Assembly: GCA_002763025.1 (NCBI GenBank)
Contig: PCYG01000079.1
Span: 1-5,257, forward strand
DNA: 5,257 nucleotides
Direction of reading: 5' to 3'
From: Candidatus Woesearchaeota archaeon CG10_big_fil_rev_8_21_14_0_10_32_24
GTDB lineage: Archaea; Nanobdellota; Nanobdellia; Woesearchaeales; GW2011-AR9
The first letter of the stretch is position 1. Every line of letters begins with the position of its first letter. This document shows positions 1 through 4,472 of this stretch, piece by piece. The position numbers and the translations under genes were made by a program. The notes under the pieces are model-generated. The model was not told where the DNA came from, searched no databases, and saw only the letters and a list, made by a program, of their open reading frames with translations.

Positions 1-855
1 AACATCGCCAATCGCAAAAACATTATCATATCTTGTTTTAAGTGTATTTTTATCAACAGGTATCCAACCAGTTTCATTCCCTAATTTAGAATCTTTTATA
101 ACCCTTGGACCTTGATGAGGAGGGACAAAAATTAGCATATCATAATTAACTATTTTCCCTTCTTTAAATTTTAGTTCTTTTTTATCTGAATCAACAGAAA
201 CTAATTGAAATTCTGGAGTAAAATTAATATTTCTTGATTCTAACATTGATTTAATTATCTTGCCGTTTTCTGGACCTGCTGAAGGCATTGGTAATGTCTC
301 TGGAGTAAAAATATTAATTTCTGTTTTTCCTCTGATTCTTTTCTTGGAGAAATATTCATCAAGAAGAAAAGCAGCTTCATAAGGAGCAGCAGGGCATTTG
401 AAAGGAAGAGAAGAGATAACAATAGATACTAAGCCGCCATGAAATTTTTTTAAATCATCTCTTAATCTTTCTACTTCTTCAATTTGATAAAGATTATATC
501 CTGCCTTAGAAAGACCTTTAATATTCTTAGGAACAAGCTCAGCTCCAAGAGAAATAATCAAATAGTCATAATTAAAGTTATTTTTATTTGTCCTAACAAT
601 CTTTTTTTCAGGTTCTATTTTTACAACTTTTTCATTAACAAAACTAATTCCTTTTCTTTTGAGAAACTCAAGTGGTCTTTGTATTTTTTCAGCATTTCTT
701 TTTCCTTCCATTACCCATAAAAAAGAAGGAGCATAAATATGCTTATCATTTTTATCAATTAACATAATCTTATGTTCTTTACCCAATTTTTTGCGGAGTT
801 TGTTAGCTACTACTAAACCCCCTATTCCTCCACCCAGTATTAATATTTGTTTCAT
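1..855 (-). CDS. Sulfide:quinone reductase-like FAD oxidoreductase (partial, 3' end off the window)
   Basis: This is the N-terminal 285 residues of a two-dinucleotide-binding-domain flavoprotein. An N-terminal FAD Rossmann motif GGGIGG lies at residues 8-13, with an acidic residue (D34) ending the second strand. A YDYLIISLGA segment lies at 97-105, and the FAD-contacting AIGDV is at 281-285, where the window ends. PSFLWVMEGKR (43-53) and KCPAAPYEAA (153-162) are typical of the sulfide:quinone reductase branch rather than of NADH dehydrogenase II. C154 corresponds to one of the two redox cysteines of SQRs; its partner would lie past the edge. In this family sulfide is oxidised to polysulfide and electrons pass through FAD to quinone at the inner face of the membrane. 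No membrane helix is seen in the visible part. The start ATG overlaps the stop of the upstream gene (ATGA, 852-855), and no clear Shine-Dalgarno is present, so translation is probably coupled. Other pyridine-nucleotide disulfide oxidoreductases remain possible. Confidence 0.88.
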   Translation of the reverse strand, partial: MKQILILGGGIGGLVVANKLRKKLGKEHKIMLIDKNDKHIYAPSFLWVMEGKRNAEKIQRPLEFLKRKGISFVNEKVVKIEPEKKIVRTNKNNFNYDYLIISLGAELVPKNIKGLSKAGYNLYQIEEVERLRDDLKKFHGGLVSIVISSLPFKCPAAPYEAAFLLDEYFSKKRIRGKTEINIFTPETLPMPSAGPENGKIIKSMLESRNINFTPEFQLVSVDSDKKELKFKEGKIVNYDMLIFVPPHQGPRVIKDSKLGNETGWIPVDKNTLKTRYDNVFAIGDV

Positions 856-1091
856 CTTTTTCTATTATCATTTTGTAATTGTTTAATTAGCCATAGTATA
901 AATAAAACAAGAGCTACTAAAATCAAAGTCATAAATAAAAATCCAAATATCCACATACCACCAAAACCATATCCCCAGTTTCCCATCATACCGTATCCGC
1001 CCATCATTCCACCAAAACCAAACATTCCAAAAAGTAAGAACACAGCTACGGCAACTACAATTCCAATGATTAGATTATTATTGTTTTCCAT
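852..1091 (-). CDS. Small Met/Gly-rich two-helix membrane protein
   Basis: This 79-residue protein has a short polar start (MENNNN), a first membrane helix at about residues 7-22, and a Gly/Met/aromatic-rich stretch at 23-46 with MFGFGGMMGGYGMMGNW. A second helix follows at about 47-69, then a basic tail ending NDNRKR. The five methionines at 23, 29, 30, 35 and 36, plus M46, could ligate a soft metal such as Cu(I), but no cysteine or histidine is present and this is inference. It resembles the many small glycine/methionine-rich membrane proteins of small-genome archaea, none with a function known to me. The start is supported by a strong Shine-Dalgarno (GAGGAGG, 1103-1109). It lies 2 nt after the stop of the secreted Met-rich gene and overlaps the flavoprotein start by 4 nt, so it is a mid-operon gene. 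Its Met/Gly segment plus helix plus basic tail mirrors the C-terminus of its upstream neighbour. Confidence 0.8.
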   Translation of the reverse strand: MENNNNLIIGIVVAVAVFLLFGMFGFGGMMGGYGMMGNWGYGFGGMWIFGFLFMTLILVALVLFILWLIKQLQNDNRKR

Positions 1092-1093
1092 AT

Positions 1094-1594
1094 TTATTGT
1101 TTCCTCCTCTTTTGTTTTTTCAATTTATTTATTAATAGGAGTGTTACTAAAACTAGGATAATGATGATAAGAATAATTAAGATATAAAAGAAAATTTGAA
1201 ATCCAATAAATGTATTTTGATAAGAATTGTTATTTTGCGGATTCTGATAATAGTAATTTCCCATCATTCCCCAACCCATCATGCCACCATTCATCATACC
1301 ATTAACATTTTCATTACAATAAATTCTTTTAGCAATATTAATATGAACTTGTTTTAATGATTCCGAACCTTCTCCCCCCATCATTTCATCCATATATTCG
1401 TGCGCTTCTCCAGGATGCATTTGTTCCATATAATAATCTCCAATATCTTCAAGTTGCTCATTTGTTAATTCACTACAACTTATCCCAGAATCTATTAATT
1501 GCTTAGCTTCAGTAAAATCATGTTCTTCTTGAGCTACAACTAAAAAACTAAATAAAATAATTCCTAATATGCTTAATAATATTATTCTTTTCAT
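1094..1594 (-). CDS. Secreted Met/His-rich protein with C-terminal membrane anchor, function unknown
   Basis: This 166-residue protein has an N-terminal signal peptide (about 1-21, ending VVAQ) and an acidic extracellular domain (22-93) bounded by C40 and C93, which may form a disulfide. A Met/Gly-rich linker (99-112, with GMMNGGMMGWGMMG) and an Asn/Tyr/Gln-rich spacer follow. One long membrane helix (about 129-156) and a strongly basic tail (KLKKQKRRKQ) end it, giving an outside-to-inside topology. The core motif YMEQMHPGEAHEYMDEMM (55-72), with H84 nearby, is dense in Met and His and would suit Cu(I)/Ag(I) binding; this is inference. I recall similar 'MHPGEAHE...MMGGEGSESL' proteins as hypothetical proteins in small-genome archaea and bacteria, with no assigned role. 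It overlaps the methyltransferase stop by 4 nt and has a GGAG Shine-Dalgarno 8 nt upstream. Confidence 0.82.
   Translation of the reverse strand: MKRIILLSILGIILFSFLVVAQEEHDFTEAKQLIDSGISCSELTNEQLEDIGDYYMEQMHPGEAHEYMDEMMGGEGSESLKQVHINIAKRIYCNENVNGMMNGGMMGWGMMGNYYYQNPQNNNSYQNTFIGFQIFFYILIILIIIILVLVTLLLINKLKKQKRRKQ
1103..1109 (-). promoter_or_regulatory. Strong Shine-Dalgarno of the small membrane protein gene
   Basis: GAGGAGG is embedded in the Lys/Arg codons ending the upstream gene, 11 nt before the ATG at 1091. It is a strong ribosome binding site in this operon and falls at the only junction without an overlap. Confidence 0.65.
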
Positions 1595-2160
1595 TTTGTT
1601 TTCTCCATTACAATTCCATAATGATATGGTTTTAAATCAGATTTTTTTGGGTGGTTAAATCCTGAATGTTTTGCCCAATCAATAATCTGTTCTGGTTTTG
1701 GGCGAATTTCCATTGGAGGTCCACGAGGTGTTGTTGAATCATAGTTCCAATGTATAATCCCTAGTTTACCATCCTTTCTTAAAATTCTATAAGCTTCTCT
1801 TAAAAGACCCTCTGGATTATCTAAATGTAGAATATTAAACAACATAACATAATCTATACTCTCATTTTCAAGACCACTGCCATTAGATATAAAATCTCTA
1901 AGAATAACTTCAACATTTCCTAATTTCTCCTCTTCTGCTTTTCTTTTTGTTTCTTCAATCATCGCTGGTTCAATATCGAGAGCGTATACCTTACCTTTTA
2001 CAACTTGAGCAACAGGAAGAGTAAATGTTCCATAGCCACAACCGAAATCGACTATATTTCTAATTGAGTTATCAATTCCTAATGTTTTAAGAATTCTTTT
2101 TGGTTTGAAGAACTCACTCCACATTTCTTCATTAGGCATACCACTATCTCTTACTTTCAT
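1591..2160 (-). CDS. Class I SAM-dependent methyltransferase
   Basis: This 189-residue Rossmann-fold methyltransferase is of usual length for the Methyltransf_11/25-type families. Motif I is VDFGCGYGTFTLP (37-49), the acidic ribose-binding residue lies in ALDIEP (60-65), and motif II/III is RDF (88-90). The post-motif region is DYVMLFNILH (103-112), and LREAYRILRKDGKLGIIHW (120-138) forms the strand-turn of the fold. A Pro-rich STTPRGPPMEIRPKPEQ segment (142-158) follows. The only cysteine is C41 in motif I, so the three-cysteine site of arsenite methyltransferase ArsM is absent and the substrate is unknown. It is the second gene of the ArsR-led operon: its ATG overlaps the arsR stop (ATGA, 2157-2160) behind a GGTGA Shine-Dalgarno. 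Its own stop overlaps the next start. Context suggests detoxification or modification linked to the ArsR inducer, but this is not shown. Confidence 0.88.
   Translation of the reverse strand: MKVRDSGMPNEEMWSEFFKPKRILKTLGIDNSIRNIVDFGCGYGTFTLPVAQVVKGKVYALDIEPAMIEETKRKAEEEKLGNVEVILRDFISNGSGLENESIDYVMLFNILHLDNPEGLLREAYRILRKDGKLGIIHWNYDSTTPRGPPMEIRPKPEQIIDWAKHSGFNHPKKSDLKPYHYGIVMEKTK
1603..1606 (-). promoter_or_regulatory. Shine-Dalgarno of the secreted Met-rich gene
   Basis: GGAG lies 8 nt before the ATG at 1594, within the last codons of the methyltransferase. It supports this start. Confidence 0.55.
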
Positions 2161-2477
2161 GCTTTCACCCCCACTAATATTTTTCTATTCTTTTCTAATC
2201 TTTCAGTTAGAACTTCTTTAATAATATCAAATGCCTTGATTATCTTTGGATTTGATAATTTATAATAAATCATCTTGCCATCTCTTTTAGAGATAACAAT
2301 TCCTTTAGACTTCATTATTGACAAATGTTGAGAAATATTAGCTTGGCTTAGTTTAGATGTATTGATTATTTCAGTTACAGACATCTCTTTGTCTCTAAGA
2401 AGGTTAAAAATCTCTAATCTAATTGGATTAGAAAATACCTTACACATTTCTGCATGTAGATTATATATCTCTTTCAT
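2157..2477 (-). CDS. ArsR-family winged-helix transcriptional repressor
   Basis: This is a 106-residue ArsR/SmtB-type (HTH_5) regulator. Its first helices carry CKVFSNPIRLEIFNLL (12-27). The helix-turn-helix covers roughly 33-60, with recognition helix SQANISQHLSIMKSKGIV (43-60). The wing is SKRDGKMIYYKL (62-73), and a C-terminal dimerisation helix follows. The start at 2477 (MKEIYN) is preferred over the ATG two codons upstream at 2483. The TATA box centre sits 25.5 nt before 2477, as at the other leaderless genes here, and 2483 falls inside the palindrome upstream of the predicted transcription start. C12 is the only cysteine, so neither the ELCVCDL metal site of ArsR/CadC nor the cysteine pair of SqrR/BigR is present; the inducer is unclear. 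It heads the operon and very probably autoregulates through the palindrome at 2482-2501. Confidence 0.9.
   Translation of the reverse strand: MKEIYNLHAEMCKVFSNPIRLEIFNLLRDKEMSVTEIINTSKLSQANISQHLSIMKSKGIVISKRDGKMIYYKLSNPKIIKAFDIIKEVLTERLEKNRKILVGVKA
2165..2172 (-). promoter_or_regulatory. Shine-Dalgarno of the methyltransferase gene
   Basis: GGGGGTGA, containing the archaeal consensus GGTGA, ends 4 nt before the ATG at 2160. It lies in the 3' end of arsR and supports internal initiation together with the ATGA overlap. Confidence 0.7.
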
Positions 2478-2481
2478 TAAC

Positions 2482-2501
2482 ATATTAGAATATTCTAATA
2501 T
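2482..2501. promoter_or_regulatory. Perfect 20-bp palindrome, probable ArsR operator
   Basis: Every base from 2482 to 2501 pairs in the inverted repeat; the half-site is ATATTAGAAT. It begins inside the TATA box and runs to about 5 nt before the predicted transcription start. A bound dimer would therefore block TBP/TFB or polymerase. Position and symmetry fit an ArsR-family operator; no binding data. Confidence 0.75.
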
Positions 2502-2512
2502 ATAAATCTTTT
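2499..2512 (-). promoter_or_regulatory. Archaeal TATA/BRE promoter of the arsR operon
   Basis: On the minus strand the BRE-like AAAAGA (2512-2507) is followed by TTTATATA (2506-2499). The TATA centre is 25.5 nt before the A of the ATG at 2477, which predicts a leaderless arsR message. The string AAGATTTATATAT is shared with the TatD promoter. Confidence 0.75.
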
Positions 2513-2576
2513 GTTAAAAATAGGCGATACTAGAATTGAGCTCCCGACTATTTAGTGTAAAAAATTGACAAAACGG

Positions 2577-2726
2577 TTACCTTAACTTATGATTTGTTCT
2601 GTTCTTATCATTCCTTCCAAAGTAATTCTGAATATAATAACCTGCAAAAGCAAATATCAATCCACTTACTAACAATGTAATAATCACTATTCCTGCTAAA
2701 TCTTCTCTCGGATAGATTAAATCGTT
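2577..2726 (-). pseudogene. C-terminal remnant of a membrane protein
   Basis: A frame of 49 codons reads NDLIYPREDLAG, then a clean membrane helix (IVIITLLVSGLIFAFAGYYI), then NYFGRNDKNRTNHKLR and a TAA stop at 2577-2579. It opens directly after an in-frame TAA (2727-2729), has no ATG, and shows no TATA box at the right distance from the internal GTG (2687). The composition is that of a real membrane-protein end with a basic cytoplasmic tail, so I read it as the surviving 3' end of a gene whose front was lost. The DNA just upstream is a GC-rich hairpin. The parent family is not recognised. A genuine small protein with an unusual start codon cannot be excluded. Confidence 0.4.
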
Positions 2727-2729
2727 TTA

Positions 2730-2752
2730 CCCCGCAGCTTGCTGCGGCTGGG
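2730..2752. repeat. GC-rich hairpin
   Basis: On the plus strand ACC-CCGCAGC, a TT loop, GCTGCGG, a 3-nt CTG bulge and GGT form a stem of 7+3 bp. It is much more GC-rich than its surroundings and lies directly before the membrane-protein remnant. No T-run follows on either strand, so it is not a typical terminator; it may be the edge of an inserted element. Confidence 0.5.
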
Positions 2753-2836
2753 TCAGTTGATTTTAATTTTCTCCTTCGCGAAATTGCTCGGAGTCGAATC
2801 ATATCATATCTTGTGATATCTACTCCAACATCCTGG

Positions 2837-2858
2837 AAAAATGGGATTTTAATCCCAT
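2837..2858 (-). terminator. Hairpin plus T-run downstream of tRNA-Gly
   Basis: On the minus strand ATGGGATT, a 2-nt loop and AATCCCAT form a perfect 8-bp inverted repeat (2858-2841) continuing into TTTT. It begins 2 nt after the tRNA discriminator base. It is terminator-like; archaeal termination mainly needs the T-run, so the hairpin could also guide 3' processing. Confidence 0.6.
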
Positions 2859-2860
2859 AA

Positions 2861-3047
2861 TGCGCCACCCGGGAGTCGAACCCGGCTCACCTCGTCTTCG
2901 CTTAACCAATCGTTTCTTTGATTTCCCCGCGATTTCACAGGAGGCAATTGGAAATCTCCCTTCCGCAATTTAAGGAAGGTAGTGCAGTAGGAAACCTTGG
3001 TTTCATATGCTTGGCAACGAGATATTCTACCGATAAACCAGCAGCGC
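2861..3047 (-). tRNA. tRNA-Gly(GCC), interrupted by a 116-nt intron
   Basis: The two exons (3047-3012 and 2895-2861) join into a 71-nt cloverleaf. The acceptor is GCGCTGC/GTGGCGC (two G-U pairs) with discriminator A. The D arm is GTTT/GAAT with GG in the loop, and the anticodon stem is TCTCG/CGAGG. The anticodon loop is TTGCCAA with anticodon GCC at 3015-3013. A 4-nt variable loop and the T arm CCGGG-TTCGACT-CCCGG follow. CCA is not encoded, as is common in archaea. The role is decoding GGC/GGT glycine codons. The intron sits after position 37, the canonical archaeal site. The TATA box at 3071-3078 would start transcription about 2 nt before G1, leaving almost no 5' leader. The gene lies just downstream of tatD on the same strand but has its own promoter. 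Confidence 0.92.
2896..3011 (-). other. tRNA-Gly intron with bulge-helix-bulge splice site
   Basis: The exon helix (3022-3018 with 2894-2890) is followed by a 4-bp central helix TTGC/GCGA (3017-3014 with 2901-2898, one G-U pair). The flanking 3-nt bulges are CAA (3013-3011) and AGA (2897-2895). Cutting each bulge after its second base gives exactly the canonical exons for the archaeal splicing endonuclease. The intron-side helix is not contiguous, so the motif is relaxed. AACCAA/TTGGTT (3002-2997 with 2909-2904) can close the intron. Inside are the stems CCTTCC/GGAAGG (2979-2974 with 2964-2959) and GATTTCC/GGAAATC (2956-2950 with 2926-2920). No open frame of note is present. Confidence 0.8.
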
Positions 3048-3070
3048 TTATTATTTACTCTTTATCATCC

Positions 3071-3078
3071 TTTAAAAA
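3071..3078 (-). promoter_or_regulatory. TATA box of tRNA-Gly
   Basis: TTTTTAAA on the minus strand is centred 27.5 nt before tRNA nucleotide 1. It lies 10 nt downstream of the tatD stop; its T5 run may also serve as the tatD termination signal. Confidence 0.65.
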
Positions 3079-3088
3079 GATTATGAGT

Positions 3089-3853
3089 TCAATTTTTTCC
3101 AAACAACCTCAAATAATTTTCTTCAATTTTCTTCTCCGTCTCTTTCAAAGAGATTTTTTTTATTTCGGCTATTTTATTATAAGATCCTATTACATTTTCA
3201 GGAGAATTCTTTACTCCGGGTCGCCTGTTTTTGTCTGGATGTAAAAATGGCGAATCAGTTTCGCAAAACAATTGTTCTATTGGAGTAACTTCTATGACTT
3301 TTTGAAAATGCTCGCTAAATTTAACATTTGCTGGAATAGAAAAAAACCACCCCGATTCTATTATTTCCTTAACAAGTTTAAAATTTCCTGAAAAACAATG
3401 CATTATAACTTTTTTTATCTTCAAATCTTTTAAAATTTCAATCGTCTCTTTTTCAGCTTTCCTACTGTGAACAACTATTGGTTTATCAAGTTTAATAGCA
3501 AGTTTAACTTGAGATATAAATCGTTTTTTTTGAATTTCAAAATTTTCTGGATTATTTGTATTGGGTTCATGCAGATCCAGACCGATTTCAGCGATACCAA
3601 TTATTTTGTCCTTGTTTTTTTCTATAAACTTAAGTTCTTCATTAAATTCTCTTTCAGAAAGCTTTGTTGTTTCGGTAGGATAAATTCCAAGACACAATTC
3701 AACATTTTTATATTTCTTTGATAAATCTAAAACTTTCCTATTTGTTTCTTTATTTATTCCAACTGTCAATATCATCACATTTTTTTCTTTACAAGCTTTC
3801 ACAGATTTTTCAATATCACAAATATCTAAATGAGCATGAACGTCAATGTACAT
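3089..3853 (-). CDS. tatD: TatD-family metal-dependent hydrolase (DNase)
   Basis: This is a complete 254-residue TIM-barrel hydrolase of the TatD family, whose members are metal-dependent 3'-5' DNases acting in DNA repair and turnover, in the cytoplasm. All metal and catalytic positions are visible: the HxH pair H6/H8 in DVHAHLD, E89 in GIAEIGLD, H129 in VVHSR, H152 in MHCFSG, and D200 in CETDSPFL. Length matches the family (about 250-265). The start is set at MYIDVHAHLD: the barrel begins there, and a TATA box centred 25.5 nt upstream predicts a leaderless message. An ATG 22 codons further up (3919) would place the promoter inside the gene and add a stretch unlike the family. The gene is monocistronic, divergent from the YdeI-like gene, with tRNA-Gly following on the same strand. 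Confidence 0.95.
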   Translation of the reverse strand: MYIDVHAHLDICDIEKSVKACKEKNVMILTVGINKETNRKVLDLSKKYKNVELCLGIYPTETTKLSEREFNEELKFIEKNKDKIIGIAEIGLDLHEPNTNNPENFEIQKKRFISQVKLAIKLDKPIVVHSRKAEKETIEILKDLKIKKVIMHCFSGNFKLVKEIIESGWFFSIPANVKFSEHFQKVIEVTPIEQLFCETDSPFLHPDKNRRPGVKNSPENVIGSYNKIAEIKKISLKETEKKIEENYLRLFGKN

Positions 3854-3874
3854 AAATAGAAAAAGAAATTCCCA

Positions 3875-3887
3875 TATATAAATCTTG
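3875..3887 (-). promoter_or_regulatory. TATA/BRE promoter of tatD
   Basis: TTTATATA (3882-3875) preceded by CAAGA on the minus strand. The centre is 25.5 nt before the ATG at 3853. The core AAGATTTATATAT is identical to that of the arsR promoter. Confidence 0.75.
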
Positions 3888-3984
3888 ATTTTGCTTTCAA
3901 GTTGTTTGTTTCTGTTCATTAAAATTAACCCCCTCTATTTTTTTACTTTTTTAATCAATACTTTTATTCATTGTGATAAATAAT

Positions 3985-3992
3985 TTTATAAA
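3985..3992 (+). promoter_or_regulatory. TATA box of the YdeI-like gene
   Basis: TTTATAAA is centred 25.5 nt before the ATG at 4014, with A/T-rich BRE-like AATAA upstream. The spacing selects the ATG at 4014 over the in-frame TTG at 3999. Confidence 0.7.
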
Positions 3993-4013
3993 TTGTAATT
4001 GAATGATCTAATC

Positions 4014-4286
4014 ATGAATAAGTCATCAAATTCTAAATCCAAAAACGAAATCGCTTCCGGCGTGGTGCATAAAATTCCGTCAGATTTACGAAAGATTCTT
4101 AATTCGTTTCCCAAGTCTTTAAGAAAATGGGAAGATATTACTCCACTCGCACGCAACGAATGGATTTGCTGGATTGAAGATGCAAAGAAACCAGAGACGA
4201 GAAATCAGCGAATTGAAAGGACAATTACAGAACTTATGGAAGGAAAGCGCCGGCCTTGTTGTTGGCCAGGTTGCCCTCATCGTTGA
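4014..4286 (+). CDS. YdeI/OmdA-family protein
   Basis: This 90-residue protein has a polar Ser/Lys-rich start (1-13). The short conserved domain of YdeI/OmpD-associated (OmdA) proteins follows: VVHKIPSDLRKIL (17-29), then the hallmark WEDITPLARNEWICWIEDAKKPETR (39-63), and the end KRRPCCWPGCPHR (78-90). The family is widespread in bacteria, linked to envelope stress and bacteriocin protection in some species, with no clear biochemistry. C82, C83, C87 and H89 could form a metal site; this is inference. Richer codons (for example GGC GTG GTG CAT) than its AT-rich neighbours and its bacterial family suggest horizontal transfer. It nevertheless carries a correctly spaced archaeal TATA box and is predicted to be leaderless. 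It is divergent from tatD; a mobile-element scar follows. Confidence 0.88.
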   Translation: MNKSSNSKSKNEIASGVVHKIPSDLRKILNSFPKSLRKWEDITPLARNEWICWIEDAKKPETRNQRIERTITELMEGKRRPCCWPGCPHR

Positions 4287-4378
4287 AATAAATTGTGAGG
4301 AATCTTCCTATACCTTAATGGGCTTCTGAAGTTCGCTAAGAGTCAAAATTCGAACATTGAATAAAATATTTAATTGAG

Positions 4379-4415
4379 AAGAAATCTCCATCTTTCAAGA
4401 TGGGGGGAGTTTCTT
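4379..4415 (+). repeat. Hairpin resembling the right end / omega-RNA 3' stem of a TnpB-type IS605 element
   Basis: AAGAAA pairs with TTTCTT. Inside, CT and CC pair with AG and GG (a T bulge on the left, extra Gs on the right), and ATCTT pairs with AAGAT around a 2-nt loop. The C-rich arm, short loop, G-run and GAGTTTCTT tail are of the kind I recall after tnpB genes, where this stem is both the transposon right end and the 3' end of the guide (omega) RNA. No tnpB is present, so it would be a relic or an orphan end. A terminator for the YdeI-like gene is the alternative. Confidence 0.45.
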
Positions 4416-4450
4416 CCAGCAAATTATTTATTTCTCGATTGATTATAAAA

Positions 4451-4471
4451 ATGGGCTAGTTTCTAGCCCAT
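4451..4471. repeat. Perfect 9-bp inverted repeat
   Basis: ATGGGCTAG, a TTT loop and CTAGCCCAT. A TATA-like TTATAAAA lies just upstream (4443-4450), so the repeat would sit between a TATA box and a start near 4472, like the arsR operator. On the minus strand it runs into T5 and could be a terminator. It may also be a transposon-end hairpin. Confidence 0.5.
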
Positions 4472-4472
4472 T

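Larger units (their letters stand above)
2507..2860. other. Intergenic stretch between arsR and tRNA-Gly
   Basis: No intact gene is seen. It holds the membrane-protein remnant (2577-2726), a GC-rich hairpin (2730-2752), two hairpins that share one arm (2771-2826), and the tRNA terminator hairpin. A longer minus-strand open frame running from within the tRNA 3' end (2868) to 2608 looks non-coding: it begins in the tRNA and reads through the hairpins. Confidence 0.6.

Noticed and set aside
484..720. 78-codon plus-strand open frame
   Set aside because: Antisense to the well-supported flavoprotein gene.
847..1161. 104-codon plus-strand open frame rich in Pro, Ile and Asn
   Set aside because: It is antisense to the two Met-rich genes, which have SD sites, overlaps and sensible membrane topology; its Pro/Ile content is the mirror of Gly/Met codons.
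1591..2160. Arsenite methyltransferase ArsM, tempting beside an ArsR gene
   Set aside because: ArsM needs conserved cysteines to bind As(III); this protein has a single cysteine, in the SAM-binding glycine loop.
2608..2868. 86-codon minus-strand open frame
   Set aside because: It starts inside the 3' end of tRNA-Gly and reads through terminator and hairpins; a different frame of the same DNA encodes the clear membrane-protein tail.
2918..3244. 108-codon plus-strand open frame
   Set aside because: It lies antisense to the tRNA-Gly gene and the end of tatD; composition is that of a shadow frame.
3467..3721. 84-codon plus-strand open frame
   Set aside because: Antisense to the catalytic core of tatD.
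3854..3919. 22-residue N-terminal extension of tatD
   Set aside because: It spans the TATA box and is unlike TatD starts, which begin just before the HxH motif.
3854..4013. Possible extra gene or RNA between the divergent tatD and YdeI-like genes
   Set aside because: Beyond the two promoters I see only T-rich sequence with no open frame or stable fold.
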